From Rhodospirillales bacterium (lineage in GTDB: Bacteria; Pseudomonadota; Alphaproteobacteria; Reyranellales; Reyranellaceae): a stretch of DNA of 60,587 bases. The notes beneath the pieces are model-generated. The model worked only from the letters and a program-made list of their open reading frames with translations. It made no database searches and was not told the origin of the DNA. Made by a program: the position numbers and the translations under genes. The stretch is from the NCBI GenBank assembly GCA_009377525.1, contig WHTW01000006.1, positions 40,001-100,587 of the forward strand, given 5' to 3'. Numbering within the stretch: position 1 is the stretch's first letter; each line of letters starts with the position of its first letter. Positions 36,723 to 45,939 of the stretch are shown one piece after another.

Positions 36723-38087
36723 TCAACTCCCCCAGCCGTAGCCCTTGAGATGCGGCATCGTCCCACAAGCGGGATCGAATGGCGGGTTGCTGAGGTAGTC
36801 CTTGTCGGCCAGCACAAAGGCATGGCCGGGCGTGCGGCTGACCAGCGCGCTCATCGCCGGCAGGGACCAGTCCTGGGCGAAGAGCTTGTCGGGCCAGTCG
36901 AGCAAGGGCAGGTCGCGCGCCCGGATGGCGCCCTCGCGCGTGTCGACAAGGGTGCGCATGCGCGCGAGATAGTCCGACCACAACCCGGTCAGCGCCACGT
37001 CGGGCACGGCGGCGGCCAGGAGCAGCGCCGTCATGGCCAGCACCAAGCGGCGCGACACCGCGGGCAGGCGCAGGATGGTGAAGACCTTGGGCGGCCGTCG
37101 CTGCCAGGCGACGTGCAGCCACATGCAGATCACCAGCACCGCCAGTACGACGCCCGCCGCCTGGCGCGCGAGGTAGTGCGCCGGCGGATAGAGGATGGAG
37201 TGCTCGTAAACCAGCCGGTACCACGGCGACAGCGCGAGGGCGGTGGCGGCGATGGCGATGACCAGCGGCGGGCCACGTCCCTGCAGCCACGACGGCCGTA
37301 CCAGGGCAATCGCCGCCGAGATCGCGAGCCCAATGAGCGGGATGACGAACTGCAGGTTCTGCCAGAAATCGAAGCTCATCGCCCGCACCTTCACGAAATG
37401 CGGATGGTTCCAGTAGTCGACGATGGCGACGGCGGCGACGGCGGCGGCGGCGAGGAAGGCCATGGCGGCAATAACCGACAGCCCCCTCACCCACGGATCG
37501 TCCTCCTTGCGCATCGACCAGACGATGGCGGCGACGACGAGCGGGCCTAGATAGACCATCGTCTCGTAGGAGCGCACGCACAGGAGCCCGAGCAGGCAGA
37601 GCAGCACCGCGTCGCCGAGCCGCCTCGGCCCCGGAGTCAGCGTCACGGCCATGGCGGCGACCACAGCGGCGTAGGTGGTGTTGTATTCGCCGATGATGAA
37701 GAAGCAGGTCGGCAGATAGACCGCGGCGATCACGGCAATGACGATGCCGAGCAGCACGGCATCGTCCTTCACGCGCGCGAGCGCGAAGTGATAGAGGCCG
37801 GTCGGCAGGCCGAACAGCGCGGCCGAATAGACCATCGCCAGTAGCCTGGTGTCGCGCACGCCGAGCTCGCTCAGCAGCAGCAGCGGAAGCTGCGTCACCC
37901 AGTCGACGTGGGCGCGGGCGGTGTAGAAGTCGTGGACCTGTCCGAGGTCGAGGATGTTCACCATGAAGGGCGAGCCGTCCCAGAACAGGCCGCGGCAGGC
38001 GATCGTGGCGTTGACCGCCAGCGCCCACAGCAGCAGGACCACGCTCCGATAGGCGGCCGGCGGCACGGCGGGCACCCTAGGGCACAT
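36723..38087 (-). CDS. Polytopic membrane protein, GT-C-like, paralogue 1
   Basis: 454 residues, about 10-11 hydrophobic helices. Near the N terminus a polar loop carries RGLFWDGSPFMVNILDLGQ, and a second conserved segment is FFIIGEYNTTYAA; both recur in the neighbouring paralogue. The acidic residue in the first loop suggests a GT-C-type lipid-sugar transferase, but no family can be named. The first ATG lies inside the upstream palindrome; GTG at 38075 or 38066 is a likelier start. Identity with the next gene is moderate, consistent with an old tandem duplication. Confidence 0.7.
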   Translation of the reverse strand: MCPRVPAVPPAAYRSVVLLLWALAVNATIACRGLFWDGSPFMVNILDLGQVHDFYTARAHVDWVTQLPLLLLSELGVRDTRLLAMVYSAALFGLPTGLYHFALARVKDDAVLLGIVIAVIAAVYLPTCFFIIGEYNTTYAAVVAAMAVTLTPGPRRLGDAVLLCLLGLLCVRSYETMVYLGPLVVAAIVWSMRKEDDPWVRGLSVIAAMAFLAAAAVAAVAIVDYWNHPHFVKVRAMSFDFWQNLQFVIPLIGLAISAAIALVRPSWLQGRGPPLVIAIAATALALSPWYRLVYEHSILYPPAHYLARQAAGVVLAVLVICMWLHVAWQRRPPKVFTILRLPAVSRRLVLAMTALLLAAAVPDVALTGLWSDYLARMRTLVDTREGAIRARDLPLLDWPDKLFAQDWSLPAMSALVSRTPGHAFVLADKDYLSNPPFDPACGTMPHLKGYGWGS

Positions 38088-38189
38088 TCCGTTCGGCTGG
38101 AATCAGCCGAACGGAATGTGCCCTGTGAAATCGACACCTCCGGCGCGCGCGGTTCCGTTCAGATGGAACCGCGCGCGGTTCCATCTGAA
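38080..38189. repeat. Two-part palindrome upstream of paralogue 1
   Basis: Part one: arms 38080-38099 and 38104-38123 (GGGCACATTCC...CGGCTG and its complement) around GAAT. Part two: a perfect 32-base palindrome at 38158-38189 with the core ATGGAACCGC. The same two-part layout recurs at 39636-39743. Confidence 0.8.
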
Positions 38190-38200
38190 GGGAAACCGCT

Positions 38201-39556
38201 CTAGTCACGCCACATGTACTTGCCGAGCGGATAGGGGTCCGCCGGCGGGAAGGGCTGCCAGGACTTGAAGTCCTTGGGCGGCGCGATGATGCCGTCGCCG
38301 CGCTTGGCCCTGAGCGCCAGGCTCTGGCTGGGCAGGATCCAGGCTTCGACCAGCAGGTCGTAGGGGTGGCGCGACAGCGGCGAATCCTCGAAGGCGATCA
38401 CGCCATCCTTCGCGAGCACCTCGGCGCGCACGACGTCGAGATACGACGACCAGGTCCTCGTCAGGTGGATGTCCGATGGCAGAATCGCCAGCACGACCAC
38501 GACGGAGAAGACGAGGAGCCGGCGCGCCGCCTCGGGCGTGCGCAGCGTGGTGAAGACCGCAAGCTTGTTGCGCAGCAGGGAGCCGTAGAACCAGATGAAC
38601 AGCACGATGGCGACGATGACCAGGCCGGCGGCCTGGCGCGCCACGTACTGCGACTTGGCGAGCGGCCGCACCAGCGTGTCGCTGAGCGCCAGCAGGGGCG
38701 ACAGCGCCAGGATCACCAGGCAGATGCCCGCCCAGCGATAGGGCTTGCCGGTCAGGAGGTCGCGCGGCCGCACCAGGCCACACACGACAACGACCAGCGC
38801 GGCGGCCAGGGCCAGGTCGAACTGCAGGTTCTGCCAGAAGTTGGTGGCGGTCTCGATCGTCTCGTCGAGGTGCTCCACCGACCACGGCTTCACCAGGGAG
38901 CGGATGGCGACGGCCATGCCGCCGATGAAGCCGACGGTGGAAAGAAGGTAGAGCGTCGTGGGTGCCCACGGGCGCGACGGCATGCGCCAGAGGGTGTGCA
39001 GGACTATCAGCGACAGGAGCGGCCCGAGATAGATCATCGCCTCGTAGGTCCGCGCCGCAAGCAGGCTGATCACGGCGAGGAACAGGCCGTCGAGCATGGT
39101 GAGCCGCTCGGCCGTCACCAGCCGGACGGCGACCACGATGGCGATGGCATAGGCGGTGTTGTATTCGCCGACGATGAAGAAGGACGTGGTCATGAACACC
39201 AGGCCGATGGCGCCGATCACCGCGGCGAGCAGCACGGGGTCGTCCTTCACCCGCACCAGGGCGAGCGTGTAGAGCGCGGTCGGCAGGGCGAACAGGCCGA
39301 TCGACAGCAGGCGTGCAAGCAGGTGCAGGTCGGTGATGCCGAGGAAAACGGCGGTCATGATCGGCGCCTGGCCGACGACCATGGCGTAGAGGCGCGGCGC
39401 GTAGAAGTCGAAGAACCACTCTCGCCGGGCGATCTGGACGAGGAAAGCGGAGCCATCGACGAAAAGGCCGCGGCTCTCCCAGCTATGCCACAGGGCCAGC
39501 CCCCAAATCAGACCGATCATCGTGCGGTAAGCGACTGTTGTTGTTGGCATTTGCAC
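38201..39556 (-). CDS. Polytopic membrane protein, GT-C-like, paralogue 2
   Basis: 451 residues, about 10-11 hydrophobic helices, clearly related to the gene at 36723-38087: RGLFVDGSAFLVQIARREW aligns with RGLFWDGSPFMVNI, FFIVGEYNTAYAI with FFIIGEYNTTYAA, ARTYEAMIYLGPL with VRSYETMVYLGPL, and NFWQNLQF with DFWQNLQF. The C-terminal soluble tail (about 60 residues) includes FKSWQPFPPADPYPLGKYMW. Cell-envelope glycan or lipid modification is a reasonable guess. Start may be the second Met (MPTTTVAYR). Confidence 0.75.
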   Translation of the reverse strand: MQMPTTTVAYRTMIGLIWGLALWHSWESRGLFVDGSAFLVQIARREWFFDFYAPRLYAMVVGQAPIMTAVFLGITDLHLLARLLSIGLFALPTALYTLALVRVKDDPVLLAAVIGAIGLVFMTTSFFIVGEYNTAYAIAIVVAVRLVTAERLTMLDGLFLAVISLLAARTYEAMIYLGPLLSLIVLHTLWRMPSRPWAPTTLYLLSTVGFIGGMAVAIRSLVKPWSVEHLDETIETATNFWQNLQFDLALAAALVVVVCGLVRPRDLLTGKPYRWAGICLVILALSPLLALSDTLVRPLAKSQYVARQAAGLVIVAIVLFIWFYGSLLRNKLAVFTTLRTPEAARRLLVFSVVVVLAILPSDIHLTRTWSSYLDVVRAEVLAKDGVIAFEDSPLSRHPYDLLVEAWILPSQSLALRAKRGDGIIAPPKDFKSWQPFPPADPYPLGKYMWRD

Positions 39557-39635
39557 GCGTTCGGCGTCTACCCGAGGGCCGCCGCCTGCGCAAGCGCTCC
39601 CGGCTTGCAGCGTCGAAAGAGCGCTGTTAGCTAAA

Positions 39636-39743
39636 GCACATTGCCTCCGGCTGAATCAGCCGGAGGCAATGTGCCCATTGAGGCGAGGTGGCCGGTCATC
39701 GCGTTTCCGACCGGATGGAACCGCGTGCGGTTCCATCCGGTCG
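39636..39743. repeat. Two-part palindrome upstream of paralogue 2
   Basis: Part one: arms 39636-39653 and 39657-39674 (GCACATTGCC...CGGCTG) around AAT. Part two: arms 39708-39724 and 39727-39743 around GT, with the ATGGAACCGC core. Same order and spacing as the copy at 38080-38189, but arm sequences differ with compensating changes. Confidence 0.8.
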
Positions 39744-39776
39744 AAAGCCGCGCCTAGCCCAAATCAAGGATCAACA

Positions 39777-40586
39777 ATGCTCAGTTGGGAAAAGATCGAC
39801 GCCATTCCGGGCTGGTTCATGTTCCAGTCCTACTGCGTCTGGCGCGCCCTGCTCGACCAGCAGGCCCGGATCACGGGCGACCTGTTCGAGATCGGCGTGT
39901 GGCGCGGCCGCTCGGCGTCGGTGCTCGCCTCCTATCGCAAGGGTGGCGAGAAGCTCTATTTGTGCGACCTGAGACTCGACGAGGAGGCGGTGCATCGCGC
40001 CATCCGCTCGGTCGACGCCGAGCCCGTCAACATCGTGCCGCTGTCGGGGCCGTCGGCCGACCTGCCGGCCAAGCTCGACCTGCAGGCGATGCACCAGACG
40101 GTGCGCTGGTTCCACATCGACGGCGAGCACACCGGCACCGCGGTCTATCGCGAGCTCGAGCTCGCCAACCGCATCGTCAACAACGACGGCATCGTGGTGA
40201 TCGACGACTTCTTCTCGCCGCGCTACCCCGCCAACACGACCGAGGTCATCCGCCATCTCGAGAAGAATCCGTTTCATTTCCGCCTGCTCGCGGTCGGCTT
40301 CAACAAGGGCTATCTCTGCCGCCCCGAGAGCCTGCCGCGCTACATGGACTTCATGGCCTCCGGCATGAGCCGCACGCTCGCCACCTACGGCGCCAAGACG
40401 ACGATCTTCAAGACCACCGGGCCGTGGGACACCGATGCCGTCGGCATCACCGATTTCGTCGACGACGCAGGGCCAATCGCCGGCCCCGACAACGAGCCGC
40501 AACGCTGGCACATGATTCGCACGCGCCATGTATGGGGGCCGGTGCGGCACCTGCAGAACGGCTGGCGGATGTTGCGGGGGCGGTAG
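39777..40586 (+). CDS. SAM-dependent methyltransferase, TylF/macrocin-like
   Basis: 269 residues from the ATG at 39777, which has AAGGA six bases upstream; longer readings run into the palindrome and were rejected. SAM-binding motif GDLFEIGVWRGRSASVLASY, then LYLCDLRLDE, a metal/substrate loop WFHIDGEHTGTAVYRELELA and VIDDFFSPRYP. The DxE..H/DD pattern is typical of Mg2+-dependent sugar or small-molecule O-methyltransferases of the TylF/cephalosporin hydroxylase-like group. It lies beside two GT-C-like proteins, so it may modify an envelope glycan. Confidence 0.75.
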   Translation: MLSWEKIDAIPGWFMFQSYCVWRALLDQQARITGDLFEIGVWRGRSASVLASYRKGGEKLYLCDLRLDEEAVHRAIRSVDAEPVNIVPLSGPSADLPAKLDLQAMHQTVRWFHIDGEHTGTAVYRELELANRIVNNDGIVVIDDFFSPRYPANTTEVIRHLEKNPFHFRLLAVGFNKGYLCRPESLPRYMDFMASGMSRTLATYGAKTTIFKTTGPWDTDAVGITDFVDDAGPIAGPDNEPQRWHMIRTRHVWGPVRHLQNGWRMLRGR

Positions 40587-40589
40587 CCT

Positions 40590-40814
40590 CTTGCCGGACC
40601 GCGGGCCTCCAGGCCCGCTCACGATCTTCGTCTTCCGGGCCGCGCGCATCTTGCGCGCTCAGACGCGCATGTGAATGCGCTCTCATGAGCGTAGGGAGCC
40701 GAATCGGCCTCTGGCCGATTCGGCGTAGGAGGCTCGCGGTCCGGAAGAGCATGAGCGCGGTGAGCTCAATCGACCTTCGGTCGATTGAGCGTTGGAGGCC
40801 CGCAGTCCGGCAAG
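40590..40814. repeat. Composite palindromic element, copy B, between convergent genes
   Basis: A 225-base mosaic of short palindromes including CGGACCGCGGGCCTCC / AGGCCCGC, GCGCGCATCTTGCGCGC, GCCGAATCGGCC..GGCCGATTCGGC and TCAATCGACC..GGTCGATTGA, with TCATGAGC spacers. It fills the gap between stop codons at 40586 and 40816. Confidence 0.75.
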
Positions 40815-40815
40815 A

Positions 40816-41817
40816 TTAAGCCGTCTTGGCAATCTTCATCTGATCCTCGAGATCGTCGGCGATGAAGTTGCGCACGACCTCGTCCAGATCCTTGTCGGTC
40901 TCGAAGCCGAGCGACCGGGCGCGCCTGGAATCGATGCCCTGGGGCCAGCCGTCGCAGATCTTCTGGATCGCGGAATCATGCTGCCAGCTCACCTTGCCGA
41001 CCTTGCGGTTGCCGGCGTGGCGGCCGACCGCCTGCTCGAGCTCCTTGGCCGTGACGTTGATGCCGTTCAGCAGCAGCGTGCGGCTTGGGCCGAAGGCATC
41101 CGGCGGCAGGTCGTGCAGGCGCACGAAGGCGTCGACCGTCTTGCGCGGGCTCAAGACCACCATGACGGTCTCGGGCGTCACCGGGCAGACGACGTCGACG
41201 CCGGTCAGCGGCTCGCGCACCACCGAGCTCGCCCAGGTCGAGGCCGCCTTGTTGGGCAGGCCGGTGCGCACGCAGATGGTCGGCAGCCGCACCGAGGTGC
41301 CGCGCAAGAATCCCTTGCGGGTGTAGTCACGGATCAGGAACTCGCCGATCGACTTCTGCGCGCCGTAGGACGTCTGCGGCGTCAGCGCCGTGTCGTCGGT
41401 CACCGCCTTGGGCAGTTCGCCGCCGAACGCCGCCAGCGAGCTGGTGAAGACGACCCGCGGATTGGTGCCGAGCGCACGGCAGGCCTCCAGCACGTTGCGC
41501 GTGCCGTCGAGGTTGACGCGATAGCCGAGATCGAAATCCGCCTCGGCGCCGGCGCTGACCACGGCGGCGAAATGGAACACCGTGGCGGCGCCCTGCACGA
41601 TCGACTGCACGGTGGCAAAATTGGCGATGTCGCCGGCCAGAGCCTTGACCCGCGGGTCGTCGAGGCCCGGGCCGCTCGCCTTGCCGACGTCGAACAGCAC
41701 GAGCTCGCTCACCCGTTCGGGCTTGCCCGAGGGTCCGGCGATGCCGCCATCCTGCAGCAGCCGCCGCGCCAGCTTCTTGCCCAAGAATCCCGCGCCGCCG
41801 GTGATCACCACCTTCAT
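40816..41817 (-). CDS. NAD-dependent epimerase/dehydratase (SDR), DenD-like
   Basis: 333 residues from the ATG at 41817; upstream codons read into the divergent Kef gene. Rossmann motif GGAGFLG (7-13), catalytic Ser126/127 in FTSSLAAFGG, Tyr151 and Lys155 in SYGAQKS. It resembles D-erythronate dehydrogenase (DenD) and related extended SDRs, which oxidise four-carbon sugar acids, but nucleotide-sugar epimerase activity cannot be excluded. No other erythronate-pathway genes are next to it. Confidence 0.82.
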   Translation of the reverse strand: MKVVITGGAGFLGKKLARRLLQDGGIAGPSGKPERVSELVLFDVGKASGPGLDDPRVKALAGDIANFATVQSIVQGAATVFHFAAVVSAGAEADFDLGYRVNLDGTRNVLEACRALGTNPRVVFTSSLAAFGGELPKAVTDDTALTPQTSYGAQKSIGEFLIRDYTRKGFLRGTSVRLPTICVRTGLPNKAASTWASSVVREPLTGVDVVCPVTPETVMVVLSPRKTVDAFVRLHDLPPDAFGPSRTLLLNGINVTAKELEQAVGRHAGNRKVGKVSWQHDSAIQKICDGWPQGIDSRRARSLGFETDKDLDEVVRNFIADDLEDQMKIAKTA

Positions 41818-41899
41818 GTCGTTTCCGTCCCTTTTGTCCAATGGCTCGCTGCAAACGAAAGTGTGCACAGATCGGCCGGCGCAGTCTATGTTGCCGGCA

Positions 41900-43708
41900 A
41901 TGGCGGGAAGCAACGATATCTTCGTCTTCAAGGATGCCCTCATCATCCTGGGCACCGCGGCCGTCGTGGCCCCGGTGGTCCACCGCCTGAAAATCAGCCC
42001 CGTCCTGGGTTTCTTCGCCGTCGGCGCGGCGCTGGGGCCGCACGGCCTGGGCCAGCTGGCCGACTATTCCCGGGCGATCGACTGGCTCACCGTCACCGGC
42101 GAGAAGCAGGTCTCCTTCATCGCCGACTTAGGCATCGTCTTCCTGCTGTTCTTCATCGGCCTGGAACTGTCGATGCGGCGCCTGCTCACCATGCGTCGCC
42201 TGGTGTTCGGCCTGGGCGGGCTGCAGATCTTGGTGACCACGCTGGTGATCAGCTTCGGTGCCCTGTGGCTCGGCCGGCCGCCGGCGGCCACGCTGATCAT
42301 CAGCGCCTGCCTGGCGCTCTCCTCGACCGCCCTGGTCATGGAAGTGCTCTCGGGCCAGCGCCGCATGATGTCGACCACCGGCCGCACCAGCTTCGCCATC
42401 CTGCTCGCCCAGGACCTCGCCGTGGTGCCTCTGTTGTTCCTGATCGGGGCGCTGGGCAGCGCCGCCGACTCGACCTCGGTGGCCCAGGGCGTGGTCGTCG
42501 CCCTGGTCGAGGCCGCGGTCGCCATCGCCGTGATCGCCGTGGTCGGCCGGCTGGTGCTGAAGCCGCTGTTCAAGCTGGCCGCCGGCACCGACAACCCCGA
42601 GTTCTTCATGGCGGCCACCCTGCTGATCGCCGTCGGCTCAGGGGTGATCGCGGCCTATGCCGGCCTGTCGATGGCGCTGGGCGCGTTCGTCGCCGGCCTC
42701 CTGTTGGCCGAGACCGAGTATCGCCGTGCCGTCGAGGCGATGATCGATCCCTTCCGCGGCCTGCTGCTGGGCGTGTTCTTCTTCTCGGTCGGCATGCATA
42801 TCGATCTCGGCTTCATCTGGCGCGAGCCGTTGCTGGTGCTGGGCGGGTTCCTGGCGATGATGGCGATCAAGTCGGTGCTGCTGGCCCCGCTCTGCCGCCT
42901 GTTCGGCGTGCCGTGGGGCGCCAGCGTCGAGACCAGCCTGCTGCTGGCCCCGGGTGGCGAGTTCGCCTTCATCGGCATCGGGCTTGCCGTGCAGGTCGAC
43001 CTGGTTGCCGCGGATGTGTCGGCGGGCATCCTCGCGGTGGTGTCGCTCAGCATGGCGGCACTGCCCTTCGTCGCCCTGCTGGCGCGGCGGGCCGGCCACT
43101 ATTTCGCCCGCGAAACGCCGTCCGATCCGCTTTTCACCGTGCTACCACCCGAGGACCATGCCAAGCGCGTCATCGTCGTCGGCCACGGCCGGGTCGGCCA
43201 GCTCGTCTGCGGTCTGCTGGAGGAGCACAACGTCCCCTACATCGCCGCCGACCGCGACACCACGCTGGTCGGTCGCTGGCGCCAGCTCGGCCGGCCGATC
43301 TACTACGGCGATGCCTCCAATTCCCTGTTCCTGCGGCGCTGCGGCATCGACGAGGCGACGGGCGTGATCGTCACCCTCGACACCTCGGCGGTCGACGACG
43401 TGGTGCGGGCGGTGCGCGCGCGCCGACCCGACGTGATGATCGTAGCGCGGGCGCACGATGCCCAGCACGCGCGCCATCTCTACACACTCAAGGTCACCGA
43501 CACGGTGCCGGAGACCATCGAGGCGAGCCTTCAACTTGCCGAATCGGCGCTGGTCGGCTTGGGCGTGCCGATGGGGCTGGTGATCGCCTCGATCCACGAG
43601 CGGCGCGAGACCGTGCGTCGCGAGCTGCTGGCCGCGGCCGGCAGCACCTCGTCGATCACGGACCAGATCCGCCAGGCCCGGCGCGACCACCGGGCATCAA
43701 AGTCATAG
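41900..43708 (+). CDS. Kef-type monovalent cation:proton antiporter with RCK domain
   Basis: 602 residues. About 12 membrane helices of the CPA2 exchanger family (PVLGFFAVGAALGPHGLG, LGIVFLLFFIGLELS, ALSSTALVMEVL, SFAILLAQDLAVVPLL, LAPGGEFAFIGIGLAVQ). From about residue 423 a cytoplasmic RCK/TrkA-N domain with VIVVGHGRVGQLV binds NAD(H). It probably exports K+ in exchange for H+, possibly gated by glutathione adducts as in KefB/KefC. The ATG at 41900 was preferred; one at 41888 is also possible. Longer readings run antisense into the epimerase. Confidence 0.92.
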   Translation: MAGSNDIFVFKDALIILGTAAVVAPVVHRLKISPVLGFFAVGAALGPHGLGQLADYSRAIDWLTVTGEKQVSFIADLGIVFLLFFIGLELSMRRLLTMRRLVFGLGGLQILVTTLVISFGALWLGRPPAATLIISACLALSSTALVMEVLSGQRRMMSTTGRTSFAILLAQDLAVVPLLFLIGALGSAADSTSVAQGVVVALVEAAVAIAVIAVVGRLVLKPLFKLAAGTDNPEFFMAATLLIAVGSGVIAAYAGLSMALGAFVAGLLLAETEYRRAVEAMIDPFRGLLLGVFFFSVGMHIDLGFIWREPLLVLGGFLAMMAIKSVLLAPLCRLFGVPWGASVETSLLLAPGGEFAFIGIGLAVQVDLVAADVSAGILAVVSLSMAALPFVALLARRAGHYFARETPSDPLFTVLPPEDHAKRVIVVGHGRVGQLVCGLLEEHNVPYIAADRDTTLVGRWRQLGRPIYYGDASNSLFLRRCGIDEATGVIVTLDTSAVDDVVRAVRARRPDVMIVARAHDAQHARHLYTLKVTDTVPETIEASLQLAESALVGLGVPMGLVIASIHERRETVRRELLAAAGSTSSITDQIRQARRDHRASKS

Positions 43709-43727
43709 GGCAAGCTACGAGGAAGTC

Positions 43728-44417
43728 TTGAAGATCATCAGCTGGAACTTGTTGCGGCTCACCGGCGCCGCGGTCGACGATGTGGTCGCCCTGGCGCGGC
43801 ACGAGAAGCCCGACGTGCTGCTGATGCAGGAAGCGACCCAGGAGATGGAGGAGCTGCCGTCGCTGCTCGGCGGACACTTCCATCGGCTGTCCTGGCTCGG
43901 CCGCATCCATGGCCTGGCGGTGTGGAGCCCGCACCGCTTCGCGGCGCCACGCGCGCTGCCGCTGCCGGCCTCGCGCCTGCCCGGCCGCCTGCCGCGAAGG
44001 CGCGCGCAGATCGTGCAGGTCGGCGAGATGATCTTCGCCAACGTGCACCTTTCGCATGGCCAGTTGCTCAACCGCCGCCAGCTCGCGCGCATTGCCGCCT
44101 CACTGCGCGGCAAGCCGTCGGCCATCATCGGCGACTACAATATCGTGGGGCCGGTCATCCTGTCGGGCTTCCACGACGTCGGCCCGCGCGAGCCGACTCA
44201 CTATGCCAGCAACGTCGTGCCGTTCCGGCTCGACCGCTGCCTGGTGCACGGCCTCACCTGCCGCACCGCCGATGCGCTGGCCTTCGGACCGTCCGACCAC
44301 CGGCCGATCCGGCTGGAGCTGGGCCTTGTCGAAGGCTGGGGGCTGGAAAGCGGCCTGCGGGCGCGGCCCGAGCACCGCTGGATCAGGCGCGACCGGCTGG
44401 GGCGGCTGTATCGGTAG
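43728..44417 (+). CDS. Endonuclease/exonuclease/phosphatase family protein
   Basis: 229 residues. The EEP fold is marked by WNLLR (6-10), LLMQEATQEM with the metal-binding Glu, FANVHLSHGQ, IIGDYNIVGPV and FGPSDHRPIRLEL (Asp-His). No signal peptide. Substrate could be nucleic acid or a phosphodiester. TTG start with ACGAGGAAGT upstream, 20 bases after the antiporter. The stop is directly followed by palindromic element copy C. Confidence 0.82.
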   Translation: MKIISWNLLRLTGAAVDDVVALARHEKPDVLLMQEATQEMEELPSLLGGHFHRLSWLGRIHGLAVWSPHRFAAPRALPLPASRLPGRLPRRRAQIVQVGEMIFANVHLSHGQLLNRRQLARIAASLRGKPSAIIGDYNIVGPVILSGFHDVGPREPTHYASNVVPFRLDRCLVHGLTCRTADALAFGPSDHRPIRLELGLVEGWGLESGLRARPEHRWIRRDRLGRLYR

Positions 44418-44486
44418 TCTTCCGGACTGCCGGCTTCCAGCCGGCCTCATGGTCATGAGCCGGCTGTAAGCCGGCGGTCCGGAAGA
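44418..44486. repeat. Palindromic element, copy C, exactly between two stop codons
   Basis: 69 bases, ends TCTTCCGGAC and GTCCGGAAGA, inner GCCGGCTTCCAGCCGGC and its near complement around TCATGGTCATGA. It begins the base after the EEP stop and ends the base before the convergent cardiolipin synthase stop. A bidirectional terminator is likely. Confidence 0.85.
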
Positions 44487-45905
44487 TCACAGATACGGCT
44501 GCAGCAGCCGCGCCGCGCTGTTGCGGAGCCGGGTCGGCAATGGGTCGCCGTCGAGCTCGGTCAGGGTGAGGCGGCGCGCCTCGGGCGCGATCGCTGCGAC
44601 CTTGGCGGCGAAGTCGGGATCGTGCAGCTCGACATTGAGCTCGAAGTTGAGACGGAAGCTGCGCGTGTCCCAGTTGGCGCTGCCGACCATCGTCCAGATA
44701 TCGTCGATCACCATCAGCTTGGAATGATCGAACGGTGCGGCCGTCAGCCAGACGCGGCAGCCGGCCTCGATCAGCGGACGAAGCGGAATGCGCCGCGCCC
44801 AGTCGAGAAGGCCGTGGTTGGAATGGTCGGGCAGCACGATGTCGACCTTCACGCCACGCGACGCGGCGAGGCCCAGCGCCATGGTCAGCGGATCGGGCGG
44901 CAGGAAATAGGGCGTGACCACGCGCACCGACTTTTGCGCGCACGAGATGGCGTGGAGCGCGACGAACTCGATCTGCTCCATGTCCTCGTCGGGACCGGAG
45001 GTGACGACACGCGCCGTCGCCTGCCCCGCCTTCTCGAGCGGCGGAAACCAGTTCTCGGTGAGCAGCTTCTCGCCGGTCGTGTACACCCAGTCGTCGGCGA
45101 AGGCGTCGGTGAGCTGCTCGACGATCGGCCCCTCGAGCTGGAAGTGCGTGTCGAGGACGACGAAGGGCGGGTTGTCGGCGTTGACATTCTCGGCGCCGAT
45201 ATTGAGGCCGCCGGTGAAGCCGATGCGGCCGTCGACCACCAGCACCTTGCGATGGTTGCGCAGGTTCACGAATGGCATGCGCCACGGGAAATACGAATGC
45301 AGGAAGCGCGCGACGGGAACGCCGGCGCGGCTGAGATGGTTGTAGGTGCCCGACCAGAAATAGCCGCCGCCGACGCCGTCGATCAGCACCCGCACCTCGA
45401 CGCCGCGCCGCTGCGCCCGGATCAGCGCCTGGTGGAAGGCCTCGCCTGCCTTGTCGGCACGGAAGATGTAGCTCACCAGGCCGACGCTCTTCTGCGCCGC
45501 GTCGATCGCCGCCAGCATGCGCGGATAGGCCTGGTCGCCGCTGTGCAGGACCTCGATCCTGTTGCCGGGCTCGCTGGGCAGGCCGGTCAGCCGGCCGATC
45601 GCGAACTCGAGCGGCGTCAGCGGATCCTTCGCCGCGGCATCGGCCAGCGTCTCCTCGGCGATGGCCATCGGCAGGCGCTGGCGGCGCAACCGCTGGGCAC
45701 GGCGTTTGACCCGGTTGATGCCCATCGAGACGTAGAGCAGCGCGCCGAGGAACGGCGACAGCCAGGCGATGCCAATCCACGACACCGAGGCCGCGACGTT
45801 GCGCTTGTAGAGCAGGACGTGGATCGTCACGAGGCACGCGATGGCGACGTGCGCCATCACGGCCACCGGGCCGATCAGCGCGGGCAGACCAAGGTCGAGG
45901 AACAC
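44487..45905 (-). CDS. cls: Cardiolipin synthase (phospholipase D family)
   Basis: 472 residues. Two N-terminal membrane helices (about 8-30 and 38-60), then two HKD motifs: HRKVLVVD (218-225) and HSKLMVID (394-401), each followed by the G..N segment (GGLNIG; GSANWDTRS). This is the ClsA layout: it joins two phosphatidylglycerol molecules to cardiolipin at the inner membrane. GTG start at 45905. A GTG rather than ATG and no strong ribosome site suggest modest expression. Confidence 0.92.
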   Translation of the reverse strand: MFLDLGLPALIGPVAVMAHVAIACLVTIHVLLYKRNVAASVSWIGIAWLSPFLGALLYVSMGINRVKRRAQRLRRQRLPMAIAEETLADAAAKDPLTPLEFAIGRLTGLPSEPGNRIEVLHSGDQAYPRMLAAIDAAQKSVGLVSYIFRADKAGEAFHQALIRAQRRGVEVRVLIDGVGGGYFWSGTYNHLSRAGVPVARFLHSYFPWRMPFVNLRNHRKVLVVDGRIGFTGGLNIGAENVNADNPPFVVLDTHFQLEGPIVEQLTDAFADDWVYTTGEKLLTENWFPPLEKAGQATARVVTSGPDEDMEQIEFVALHAISCAQKSVRVVTPYFLPPDPLTMALGLAASRGVKVDIVLPDHSNHGLLDWARRIPLRPLIEAGCRVWLTAAPFDHSKLMVIDDIWTMVGSANWDTRSFRLNFELNVELHDPDFAAKVAAIAPEARRLTLTELDGDPLPTRLRNSAARLLQPYL

Positions 45906-45939
45906 GCCATGGGTATAGCAGGTTCCTCGCCGCAGGAGA

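Noticed and set aside
41582..41899. N-terminal extension of the Kef antiporter
   Set aside because: This part is antisense to the epimerase and has no membrane helix; similarity starts at the ATG at 41900.
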